From Grifola frondosa (lineage: Eukaryota; Basidiomycota; Agaricomycetes; Polyporales; Grifolaceae), in NCBI GenBank assembly GCA_001683735.1, contig LUGG01000060.1, positions 1-64,000 of the forward strand: a stretch of DNA of 64,000 bases, written 5' to 3'. The notes under the pieces are model-generated. The model was not told where the DNA came from, searched no databases, and saw only the letters and a program-made list of their open reading frames with translations. Position numbers and translations under genes: made by a program. The first letter of the stretch is position 1, and the number at the start of each line of letters is the position of its first letter. This document shows positions 12,698 through 22,759 of this stretch, one piece after another.

Positions 12698-13287
12698 TGA
12701 AGAGTTTTTGGTGAGTACAAGCTTGGCAGCTCTTTCTAAGAATCTGAAACATTTCATCCTTTGGCCATCCATTTATGTATACCAATCGAGAACCCGACTT
12801 GTAAGTGAAATTGACTCAATTCGAATTGCATTGGAGTCCTCGAAAAACCATGTGTGATCACGAAGGAATAGACTAGGCCTGAGCATACATGATTTCGATT
12901 TACGAAGAAGCTTCGCCAGCATGATGATGAGAATACGCCGTGCCACTGCAGGCCGGATGTGATCTGATACCTATCCGGCAAACAATTGTTCTAGACAAGA
13001 TACGGTAGGTGTCGCTGACACATTTTGAAGGCCTTCCCATGCCTTGATTCGGTACTGAATAATCCGTGTGTTATTTCTGGTTCAACATTGCTCCCAACCG
13101 CCTCATTTAGCATATGTGTGTCGTGATCGTCATTCTTAGACTCCGGCCCGATGCGGAAGCAATTCGCGCTCCAGCTGACCAACTGTGAATGTATTAATCA
13201 TCTTAGCCTGAGAGAAAAGGTAACGAGCTTATAACATCTGTCGAGCGTCCTACGATCGCTTTCACAACACGCCCACATATCAGTACT
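12698..13287. other. Unassigned spacer
   Basis: No coding frame with family features and no repeat was seen. The last 100 bases are the 5' region of the A/B-barrel gene. Confidence 0.4.
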
Positions 13288-13998
13288 ATGGCACCCCCTG
13301 CCTTTCTGCTCGTATTCTCGGAGCCTGGACCATCTCTCTCCGAAACCGAATATCTGGAGTGGTACGAGGGCGAGCACATTCCCCTTCGCATACCTATACC
13401 CGCCTTCCAGAGCTGGACGCGCTGGGTCGCTGCCGACGCAGCAAAGCCAACCTATGCGGCATCATACGACATCGAGTCATACGAAGCGACTCAAATCGCG
13501 CCGTACGCTACGCTCTCAAAGAATCGAAGCGAGCGCGAGAAGGACGCGCTCCGACGCATCGAGCTCCTCGACAGGCGCGTATATGAGGCATATGAGGGCC
13601 ACGCGATGCCCGAGCCCTCTGCGCTCTTCGATCCGACAAAGCCCGCGCCGATCATGTTGCTCGTGGGGATCGAGATGAAGCCGGAGTTCGAGGACGAGCT
13701 GAACAAGTGGTATGCCGAGGAGCATATTCCACTGCTTGCGGCCGTGCCGGGATGGGTGCGGAGCCGGCGGTTCGTGCTGAGGGATTGGTCGAAGACGGGT
13801 AAGAGTGTGGAAAGTTCAAAAGAGCAGGAGAAGCCGCCGAAGTACCTCGCGGTGCATGAGTGGGCATCGCGAGATTCGCTGGAAACTAGTCAGTTCAAGG
13901 AGGCAGTGAACACGTCGTGGCGGGATAAGGTGATGGTGGGTGAGGTGCGTAGGGAGCGGCGTGTGTTCGAATTTTTGAAGAGATGGGAGAGGCAGTAG
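13288..13998 (+). CDS. Dimeric alpha/beta-barrel (EthD/Dabb-like) protein
   Basis: An intact, intronless 236-residue protein starts MAPPAFLLVFSEPGPSLSET. It contains two similar halves: EYLEWYEGEHIPLRIPIPAF near residue 22 and ELNKWYAEEHIPLLAAVPGW near residue 142. In each, a Trp-Tyr plus 'EHIPL' precedes a proline and an aromatic residue, the usual layout of small ferredoxin-like A/B-barrel domains such as EthD. A single chain with two such domains can form the barrel that others build as dimers. The charged C-terminus (RRERRVFEFLKRWERQ) is probably helical. Members include monooxygenases, decarboxylases and proteins without known activity; I cannot choose among them. It has no signal peptide. 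Confidence 0.7.
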   Translation: MAPPAFLLVFSEPGPSLSETEYLEWYEGEHIPLRIPIPAFQSWTRWVAADAAKPTYAASYDIESYEATQIAPYATLSKNRSEREKDALRRIELLDRRVYEAYEGHAMPEPSALFDPTKPAPIMLLVGIEMKPEFEDELNKWYAEEHIPLLAAVPGWVRSRRFVLRDWSKTGKSVESSKEQEKPPKYLAVHEWASRDSLETSQFKEAVNTSWRDKVMVGEVRRERRVFEFLKRWERQ

Positions 13999-14273
13999 AG
14001 CGCCGACTGATCCGGATGGAGCAATAGTTTGAAGTGCATTGGACGATTGTTTTCGAGTTGTTTGTACCAGTACGATTACGATGTGTCTCCATTTCAAGGC
14101 GATCAGCAGTCTAGTATGAAATCAAAACGTTTTTATCATTCATTGAGGAACACATTTACATTGATATCTAAAGATTGGCACGCGAATACTGATTGTTAAT
14201 ATATCAAGCACTTTCAAAAGTGGTCCGTGATTCTACACACCTTCTCGTGACTGGCATGGCACCTCATCCGGAA
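13999..14273. other. 3' spacer between two convergent genes
   Basis: Only A/T-rich 3' flank is visible; no features. Confidence 0.4.
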
Positions 14274-15987
14274 TCACGTCATGCCTTCGTTACTATTCCT
14301 CAGCTTCAAAACATCGAGAACCCGTCTTGCCTCCCGCTCACCACTGACGACAGCGCCAGTGACCGAGCCACGATTATCCACATCAGTATGTTCTCCTGCA
14401 AAGCCAAGACGACCATTCCACAAGGGCTTCGCAAGCTCAGCAAAGTCCGCGGGAGAGCGCACGTCGCCGACCAGGGGGGGCGTGCTAGTCGCGCCATAAG
14501 CATACGGGTCGACGGACCATCTGCAACATTTCAAGATAAGAAGGACGCAAAAGCATGACGAAGAAGCACGACAAACGAAGTGACGACACTATGCCTGGGT
14601 TCCGCAATCCGCTCAGATGCAGATTCTCCAAGGATACATTTAATGAGCAAGAAATGTGCTGCTGCTGCTACCGCGCTTGGCTGCAGCCGTTCAATGTCCG
14701 GCGCAACCGCTGCGCTGATGTAGATCAGAAGCGTCGGGTGCGGATCTGGCAATGCGCCAGACGCAAAAGACGTGACGACAAGCGGAATCGAGGATAGCAA
14801 CGCCGCGGGATCCGACCTGTCAATTTTCGCACTTGGCGAGAAGGCGGGGAGGATGGTGAAGTTTCCAACGTCAGAAGGCCACCAGGTGTCTGCATACCCC
14901 AGCACTACCTTGGCAAGGGTTCCGACGTGGGTGTGTGCGATAACGTCTGCTCGAGGCTGAGGCAGCGGTGGGTCAAAGAACGTGGGTGGAACGTGCTGGA
15001 GCACGCCAAGTGGAAGAGTGCATATTACGGTGTGGGCTTCATAGCGCTCTACAGTACCTGACGGGCTGTTTGTAGAGACGACAAGGGGACCTGAGGGTGA
15101 GGGGGAGGATACTGAGGTGACAGCTTCATTGAGCTTGAGGATGGCACCGGAAGATTCGGCGACAGAGAGGAGGAGGGATGTCGCTCTTTGAAAGCCTCCT
15201 TCCGGAGCTGGATGTTGACGATCAGCATTGATAGCATCTTGAAAGTTCTCTGTGCGCCTACCTGCATCTGTACCGACAAACCTGTGACCGAATCCTTGCC
15301 ACCGCAATGCAACCTTAGAAATGTGCTAATTAGAGGGATATAACATCATTTAAAGATGTTGTGACACCTCCTCAAGACGTGCTCCGAGTCCTATCTCCAG
15401 CGTTCTGGCCAATCCCCCCGCGAGCGGCCGTTGCTCCGATTCAAGGCCTTCGTATAACGGTGAGTTCTTATCAAAAATCATAGATGATAGAGGGGTTGTT
15501 GGAGATATTGCGGTTTTATCGGATTGTGAGCTGAGAGAATTGACAAAAGCAAAGTTAGTACGTAGCCGGCCTGCCAATCCCTCAGAGATGGAACCTAGCA
15601 ATCCGATTAGCATTTCACATATTAAGCATTAAGAATATACCATTATGCCTGAAAAGCAATGAAGGAGTAGATGTTGGTACGTGGGCCGGCTGAGGCATAT
15701 CAGCGACGAGCTTCGTGTCAGTGAGATACGATGCAACTTACAATGTGCAACTGCTCGAGAACGGTCCTCACGGGGACTCCTTCATCCCACCCATGTACCC
15801 AGCTGCACCCTAAGTCAACTGGGTGTGGAAATCCCGTGCATGTGTAAGCCCTTCCACCTGTGCGATTGCGGGCTTCGATGATGAGGACACGAGCCCCAGA
15901 CGCAGAGAGGATGCGTGCAGCCGTGAGGCCAGAGAATCCGGCACCCAATACTATTGTATCAAATACTGTAGGCGTATGCACCATCAT
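14274..15987 (-). CDS. Flavin-containing amine oxidase (polyamine oxidase/LSD1-like fold)
   Basis: The N-terminus gives the FAD dinucleotide-binding signature FDTIVLGAGFSGLTAARIL, followed by IIEARNRTGGRAYT and DLGCSWVHG (15720-15960). Central exons include APEGGFQRATSLLLSVAESS and VICTLPLGVLQHVPPTFFDP. The C-terminus has the second FAD/substrate motif, WNGRLGFAGEHTDVDNRGSV (about 14330-14390), as in polyamine oxidases. Start at 15985-15987 (MMVHTPTVFD) puts the Rossmann motif about 10 residues in, leaving no secretion signal. Several 50-bp introns are seen, one just before APEGGF. It probably oxidises polyamines or acetylpolyamines, giving H2O2 and an aldehyde; no SWIRM or tower domain is present, so histone demethylase activity is unlikely. 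Confidence 0.85.
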
Positions 15988-17059
15988 TAACCACAATTGG
16001 TCGACGAAAAGCAACGTATGTTCGGAGTCAACTCTTCGTTAAAGAGCGTTAAACGTTAAAACTCACGATTAATCGTTAAACGGAACGATAACTTATCGAT
16101 CAATCGATCACACGGCATCGCCGGCAAAGTTACCATTTGCGGAGTCGGACTAGGTCGGACTTGCGGACTGAACCAACGCCTACCAACGCTGGAGAAGACC
16201 AATTGACGACGCCTACATCCCGGGACGCCTGCGTATCACTGAGGGGAACTTCCGATGTTTCCGCTGAAAACATCGTGAGAATATAGGGAACTTAGATTGA
16301 ATAAGTCCAGATTGATATCAGTGGTGATATTATGATATCATTTACAATATATTTATTAATAATAGTTTGTATGTGACCCTGATGTCTCCAAATTGTTCTG
16401 ATCGAGAACATTTTCAATCATGTCTTGAAATTTCTTTTCAATATAACTATTATGTTTTCGCAAATTACATGCTGGTAACATTGTAAGTATGTTTATCATG
16501 TGACTCTTATGTTATAAATGATTATATTTTGATTATATATTATAAATATATCACGAAAAACATTCAAAATAATATTCACATATTATCATTAATCATATTT
16601 AGGAAACATTTTGGGAAAAAGTAATGATCTCATTAGGAATTTTTTCGGTGAATACATATTGATTATACTGAAGCCGTGACACTGAATCGTGTGACAGGAT
16701 TCCGAGAAGATTCGTACGCGATTCCCAAAAGGATCGTGTGCAAAACACAGCGCAATTTGTGACTGCAGTGGAGCGCGGCGTGATAAGTGTGTGACTCCAG
16801 TGTGTGACTCGACGTCACATCAACAAATTGGATGGAGTCTAACAAGTGACAGGCTGCAGGGCAGGGGATCGGCGCAGGTATGGACATCTTGTGCTGCTTG
16901 AGTTTTCATTTTGTCGTATTCATTCGCCTCGCAGCCTGCTGCCAATACGCCTGCAGGTGCACTTCAAGTTGAGGTTTTTATGGATTGATGGTTTGTCTAA
17001 AACGGGTTTGATTCGAATTAAGGTATCAGCATAATCTGCTCCCATTTCCCAGCCGGTAA
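15988..17059. other. AT-rich spacer at the edge of the rearranged region
   Basis: Between about 16260 and 16660 the DNA is strongly A/T-rich, unlike anything on either side, with no open frame of note. It separates the intact left block from the run of gene fragments. No terminal repeats were recognised at its ends. Confidence 0.55.
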
Positions 17060-17705
17060 AGACAAGAACATGGCATTCGCGATCCTCGGTGCAGAACAGT
17101 CGATCGAATTTAAGAGCGGCATGATTATTGGTGAGATGATTACTCGCCCTGTCATTAGCTTTGCTCATTGCTTCACTAAAGGTGGGCTTCTCGGTCAGTC
17201 CGCTGCAACATGGCGTACAATATTCGGGCTTCAAGCTGGATTGGACATTTCGCTATCCTTCCTTGGCTGGTTCATTTGCCCGGATGTTAGTGTCTATAGG
17301 AGGTACTCTAAGGGACTGGATTGGGTCGGAGCGATCTTAAGCACAAGCGGTATTGGGCTCCTGACTTATGATCTTGCGTATGTGGCCAATGATCTTATGT
17401 GTGAGCGCGTATTGATCATCAAATATATTGCAGCGAGTCCACCGCCGCGCCGCGTGGATGGGCTACCCCCTTCGTCCCCTCTTTATTCGGAACGTCAATC
17501 GTACTCATCATCTCATTTGTGCTGTGGGACATGGGCCGTGAAGCTCGCGGTGAATTGGTCCTAGTACCGATGAGTATGCGGTCGAGGCCGCATGCGAAGA
17601 TGGGGCCCATCCTTGCATTCGTCGTGTTCCGCTGGTGGGCATTCAACGCCCTTTCCTACTTCGCCGCCTTTTGCTATCAACAAGTGCTCAGCCTCGGTCC
17701 GTTAA
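17060..17705 (+). pseudogene. Fragment of an MFS drug:H+ antiporter (DHA2/14-spanner type)
   Basis: An acceptor-like site precedes KDKNMAFAILGAEQSIEF, then SAATWRTIFGLQAGLDISLS and GLDWVGAILSTSGIGLLTYD, followed in another frame by RPHAKMGPILAFVVFRWWAF and NALSYFAAFCYQQVL. These are the middle membrane segments of a 14-helix drug transporter. The N-terminal helices and the C-terminal half are missing and the frame is interrupted. The piece ends exactly where an unrelated fragment on the other strand begins, near 17705. It cannot encode a working transporter. Confidence 0.7.
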
Positions 17706-17985
17706 GCGCGCCCTGTCCACCTCCGAGTCGTAACACTTGATGAACGTGACTTCGTCGGGAGTCTGATTCGACAGGTAATACCACTGGGTTGTAGCGCACG
17801 CTGAATATGCTGCCGACGCGGTGCGGGTAGATGAGGCGCAGGGGGACAAGGTCCTTCTCCTGGTCGAGATACCGCCAGTCAGACACCGCGAGCGGCTTGT
17901 GCGGAACGGGGTGTCTGATGGGGCGCCAGACGTTGATGATGCGCACGCGCGACTTCAGGAGCCGCTCTGCATCCTCACCGAGGTG
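17705..17985 (-). pseudogene. Fragment of an AsaB/GA4-desaturase-like oxidoreductase
   Basis: The minus strand reads HLGEDAERLLKSRVRIINVW, RPIRHPVPHKPLAVSDWRYL, DLVPLRLIYPHRVGSIFSVR and, one frame on, WYYLSNQTPDEVTFIKCYDS. This is the C-terminal part of the fungal family containing AsaB and 7-alpha-cephem-methoxylase P8-like proteins, putative 2-oxoglutarate-type hydroxylases of secondary metabolism. The N-terminal half, where the family usually has a 'VHVDQ' motif, is absent: homology stops at 17985 against debranching-enzyme sequence on the other strand. It is a truncated relic. Confidence 0.75.
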
Positions 17986-20285
17986 GTACGGGTTTGATGA
18001 ATGGCATGTGCACCAGGAGAATGACATGAGTTGCATCGTGCCGTTCGGATGGACTTCAGTGCTGATCCGCGTCTGGTAGTACATCATCTTGCATCGAAAC
18101 CAGCCCTCCACACAGAAGGGGTGCGTCCTTGTAGCGCACACAGCGTTTTCCAAAGTGGCGAAAGACCGTCGTTACAGTACGAACCATTTTCTCTATCCTT
18201 TTACATGACTAATATCCATCTCAGTCAGTCCGATCAAGCTCCGTAGGACAAAGGCGAAGTTCATTTACGGCGCCCACATTGATATTTCTTCTTATCTTCT
18301 TACGAGGTCGACAAAGATCCCGATGCCTTACGCGGTCTCCACGGAAAAACTCGTGGAAATGTCTTCCGTCGTCTCCCTCAGGGTCTTGATTACGAAGGCC
18401 CATATGCCGAGATTCTTGTACCGGATTGTTTCCCTCCCAGGAGCTTCATGTTGTTCGAGACTCTTCTCCCAAGCCTTGACTCTACCCTGGACGAGTTTTG
18501 TGCATCAGGGGCGGAGGAGGCTTTTGGCGACCTCACCCTCGTTGATCTCAATGTTGAGCTGCGTCGTGCGGAGAGAGATGCTACCGGTGGCGAGATTGGC
18601 ACTTACACTATTCCTAGTATGGGATCCTTGGTGTATTGCGGACTTGAGTGCTGGATGCACCCGCTGAGGCGCATCATGCGGTATAATGACCTCGGTCATC
18701 CCCTCTGTGCTCATCTGCGAGAGGGTTCTTGGGCTTTGGACTGCATTCATTCGCGATTGTCGAAGTGAGTCAGTCCACTTGTAATGGGAATTATTGATTA
18801 ATGTAGATAGCGATAGGCAAGTGAATGTTTTCCCGAACTTGGCGAAACCAGCGAGGAGGTTCAAGGAGTGATTTGAGCGTATCAAAGAGAGCGTCCCACC
18901 GTTCTTGAGACCCAAGTATTTTGCGATTATCGTCTCCGAGGGATACAAAGTCTCTCGCCACGTTGCAATCGAGCAGTTCTCGAACTTTGTCTCTAGCGGC
19001 CACTCCTTTACGCAAGACCTTACATTATATTCCATTCAAATGCATGGTCTCGTCAAATCACCATCACTCGGTTCTGGCAAAGGCACGCTGTACTTGCAGC
19101 TGGATTGCCTCACTTCGCTTCTGGCTGGGCGCGATGCTGGGGACGAGATGTATTCATCTCTCTTCGTGGACTGTTCTTTACTACCGGTAATTTCACCAGT
19201 GTAAAATCCCATATTCTCACCTTCTGCTTCTACACTCAAGTGTGGGTTAATCCCTAATCTGTTGGACTCCGTCCGGAACCCGAGGTATGTGGTTTTTTAT
19301 TCATAATAGTACATTATATTGACCCAGTTTCGTCCAGGTATAACTCCCGTGACTCGCCTTGATGGATGTTGCAAAACATCCAAGACACGTAGCTAGCACT
19401 CCGGATGGCCTCGCTTTAATCTCTCTCTGAACCGGTCAAGCGACGATTCCCCCAGGATGATACCTGGGTTCCATGGAACGATTCTCGTGCCTACGCCCAC
19501 TCCAGTACAATCGCGGAGATCATCCAAGAGATCCTTCAGCGCTATGCTGAGGGAATCTCCTTCCGAGAGTACAATGCCGGCCCGAATCTTGATATGCAGA
19601 TGAAGGACGAGAGATTCAACACCGACACTGGAGTCGACTGGAACATTGGTATTATATTCGGGGGCAATGAGCACAACTGCGGGACTTGGATGGACAAGCT
19701 GGGAGAATCTGTTCGCGCTTGTATGAAGGGTGTTCCTGATACTCCGCAGGATCGCGCGCCTGTAGAGGTCACCGGGCTGCTCAAGAGTACGTTGAGATGG
19801 CTAGATCAGATTTCGAACACTGGCAAATTCTTTCGTAGTCAACGGAAAGCGCCGCCTTGTCACATACAAGGAATGAGGCAATTTACTACAAGCGCCCTTC
19901 GGGAAATGCTTTTACGTTCCAACTCGGTGAGTAGCGATAATTTTCAAGCCTTCCGTGCACGCTTCTCATAGCCATTTCGTTCAGACCCTACGGATGACCC
20001 TAAGTACAACGTCAATCCTATCTTGTAAACCGCAGGACCATCTACAAAGACGTTTACGGATCGGATTCCGGCAGGAAGTGGTCGGACTATCACTTCCGTC
20101 CTAACTTCTCGATTGCAATGACGGTGGCGCCAGAGCTGTTCGACGATCGACATGCACTTTAGGCACGTACGCTGGCCTAGTCCCCTTGGTATGAAGACTC
20201 TGGATCCTAAGGACAAGCAGTACCGTCCTTACTACGATAACGCGAATGGTGGGACTGACGCCGCCATGCGAAGGGCCTGAATTAC
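17985..20285 (+). pseudogene. Glycogen debranching enzyme, C-terminal part (split gene)
   Basis: Fragments in order along the plus strand are EWHVHQENDM, QPSTQKG.VLVAHTAFSKVAKDR, KAKFIYGAHIDISS, FETLLPSLDSTLDEFCASGA, DLTLVDLNVELRR, RRIMRYNDLGHPLCAHLREG, RPKYFAIIVSEGYKVSRHVA, WGRDVFISLRGLF, EYNAGPNLDMQMKDE and NEHNCGTWMDKLGESVRA. The end is RPYYDNANGG...NYHN near 20280. Together they are the middle and amylo-1,6-glucosidase part of the ~1500-residue bifunctional enzyme that debranches glycogen. Introns are retained and frames break often. The last ~120 residues are lost and the 4-alpha-glucanotransferase part is 16 kb away on the other strand (34445-36648). Confidence 0.88.
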
Positions 20286-20344
20286 CACAATGCGAGTATT
20301 CTCTTTGTGGATTGTGTCAAGTGATCCCCCTCATATTATACTTC

Positions 20345-20600
20345 AGGGTCCCGAGCGGGAATACTAGCGACTACAGTCGCTTGCGGTCCGCAAAGCCTGA
20401 AAACAAGGGTCACTCTCAGGGCTTCAAGCCTAACAACAACTATTCTAATGGCTCTCGACCTGAGAAAAGACCTGCCCCATTCAAGCAGCGAGTCCCTAAT
20501 GCTGACGAATTCCCTGTTCTTGCCAGCAATATCTCTCCTGTGCGGAGACCTAGCAGTGGCCCCGATTTATTCTGGCCTGCCGTAGCTCAGGCTTTGCCAC
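20345..20600 (+). other. Open fragment with 'NADEFPVLAS' motif, origin unknown
   Basis: A run of about 85 in-frame residues (KPENKGHSQGFKPNNNYSNG, FKQRVPNADEFPVLASN) lies between the debranching-enzyme and GH79 pieces. It is Asn/Ser/Pro-rich and looks disordered. Similar 'EFPVL' strings occur in RNA-binding and gag-like proteins, but I cannot assign it. Confidence 0.35.
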
Positions 20601-20604
20601 CCCC

Positions 20605-21715
20605 CGCGCTTGTCTTCACCCCCGAGCTACAACTACATGCTGGCCAATGTCTCGTCTTTGGTCAACATGAAGTGGTACCTGGGTTTGTAAATTCATTGTT
20701 GGGGTGTATGTTTCTTAAGAATATGCTGTTCAAGGTCTTCCTTTCAACGATACTACGCACTTACGTTTGGAAATCGCTGAGTACGCGGAGACCATTCTCG
20801 GAAGCAATCTACTCAGCTTCCAACTGGGCAACAGACCCAATTTCTACGTAGTGTACGTCCTATTTCGATCCAACATCGTAATAATTCATAATTGATCCGT
20901 CTACTTCTCAGGCGTGGTCATCGATCCGCCAGCTATTCGGTGTGGAATTACGTCGGCGAGTTTGGGGTGGTCGTTAACGCCATCACGGCAGACGCGCAGA
21001 TCCCGACTTGCAATAATCTCATTGCACCAAGCATCCAGGGGACATGGACGCCAGAGGACGTGTTCAACACCAGATTCGTCGCGAATGAGCTAGGCATACT
21101 CTCCGTCTAGCAGTAAGCATGGCATCGCACTCTGATAATGCCACTTTAGCCTCTATCACAGTTATCCCGATGACAATTGCGCCGCAGCATACCCTAATGC
21201 GTGCTTTGGAACACCGAAGGACCCTCAGGCCGAATTCCCAAGTTCCTCATGCACGCGTCTGGACAGGCAATTGTGAGGGCATATCCCAATGCGACACTCT
21301 TCGTCCAGAGCGTTGGCAAGCTATTGTTGCTCATTGTTCGTCTAAACCCTCGGCGGGCGTTTCAAAATTGACGGCCGCTGGCAAGTGATGGAACAAATCT
21401 ACAGCATCAATTGCGACCAGGGCGCGAACACTTGCGCAATACAAGTTCCCGCGCCGGGCACCGCGCTCGTGTTTGTTCTTCCCGACAGCGTCCTGCTGGA
21501 GGTCGAGCCGTCCAGCACGGTGACGTTTGCGACGGCTGCGCTGACGAAGACTGTGAACACCGTGACCATCGACGCATCGGTCCTCGCAACGTTCAACGGT
21601 GAGAACGACAATGTACGCGGCTAACTGTCGAGCACCAGCAAGGGCAGCAGCAACGCTGCATCGTCGCACGTGGTCCCTGGCGTAACTGCGCTCGCGATGA
21701 TGCTTGCATGCCAGC
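20605..21715 (+). pseudogene. Fragment of a GH79-type beta-glucuronidase-like protein
   Basis: The pieces YNYMLANVSSLVNMKWYLG, HLRLEIAEYAETILGSNLLS, WNYVGEFGVVVNAITADAQI, IQGTWTPEDVFNTRFV, YPDDNCAAAYPNACFGTPKD and DQGANTCAIQVPAPGTALVF follow the order of secreted basidiomycete GH79 proteins. The end (SSNAASSHVVPGVTALAMML) has the Ser-rich linker plus hydrophobic tail expected of a GPI-anchored form. The N-terminal signal and barrel start are absent. The sequence between 21100 and 21390 loses most of the catalytic barrel and changes frame repeatedly. It is a decayed copy that could not act on glucuronides. Confidence 0.75.
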
Positions 21716-22320
21716 GCTGCACTTCCAGAGCCCGATCGTGCAGAAGTTCCTGTTGCGCCGCAAGACGCCTACGCATCTGTACACCCAGGAGACCCGCTCG
21801 ACAGCGCCATGCTCCTCGGGTTCCTGCACAACCGTCACACGGTCAAGATCTACCACAACGCTATGGACCATCTGCTCAAGACTAGGCCGAGATCCCCACG
21901 GGCGGCGCGCCGTACGCCAACCTGAAAGAGCTGCTGAAAAATGTGCACTTCGTGATGGCAACGAACGCAATCCCCGAGCACGTCGGCGTCAATGATAGCA
22001 AGTCTCTATTCTGTGGAAAATGGGAAAGGTCCAGCACGCAGTGAAAAATCTCTCTGCGCTGATCGACACCGACGTCGAGAGCCGGCTCAAGCTCTCAGAC
22101 GTCCGCGCATCATGTAGCCATACATCCCAGCCCTCTTATCAGTGGCCCTGAGTCTGACGAGCACCAGGTATATATACGCTTTCCAGTCCCTCTCTCGTGT
22201 TCTGCTCCTCGATCCCCAGAACCCCTCGTACTTCCTCCAATTCGCAGAGACTGCGTACCTTGCGGCAGACATCACGCTCGCCCTCAAGTTGTTCTTCACC
22301 GAAGTGGATTTTTGTCGATG
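21715..22320 (+). pseudogene. Two short exon-like fragments, the second TPR/EMC2-like
   Basis: First piece (about 21780-22010) reads DPLDSAMLLGFLHNRHTVKI, YHNAMDHLLKT and NLKELLKNVHFVMATNAIPE; I do not recognise its family. The second (about 22165-22310) reads LLLDPQNPSYFLQFAETAYL and AADITLALKLFF, which has the spacing of a tetratricopeptide repeat and resembles subunit 2 of the ER membrane complex. Neither has its start or end. Both follow directly after the GH79 relic. Confidence 0.4.
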
Positions 22321-22759
22321 AGGGTTCAGACATAGACGTTGAGATCCGGCCAAATAGACAAACGCTGACTACGAACTCACACCATTCTTTCGCGTGCCCT
22401 TCCTGTTATTCATCGCCCTCTTTAATGTCATGGATTCTGCAGATTGGAACTGATACGGGGAGCGAGGACAAGGTACTGTATAAGAGGTTCATTCCGGCAG
22501 CTCTTGGGTCTATCACTTGCGTTTCGGACAATTTCTTCGTTACCGCTTTTCCATCTTTGTACATGTTACTTTCGTGCGCAGGTAACAGCATATGAAGTGG
22601 TCGTGGAGAAAGGTCCGCTGTCATGTACGTTGCAGTATCCAACATTGTGTATTGAAGATCATGTCAAAGAATCGAAGTAGAAGAATCAGACATCACATCT
22701 CCAGAACCCGACGCCAAGTGTGTACCGTTGTGCACAGTGCCTAGACTGCGGCGCCGAAC
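22321..22759. other. Unassigned spacer
   Basis: No family-like protein is visible on either strand. Confidence 0.35.

Noticed and set aside
14531..15307. Plus-strand frames antisense to the amine oxidase
   Set aside because: They are shadows of well-conserved minus-strand exons.
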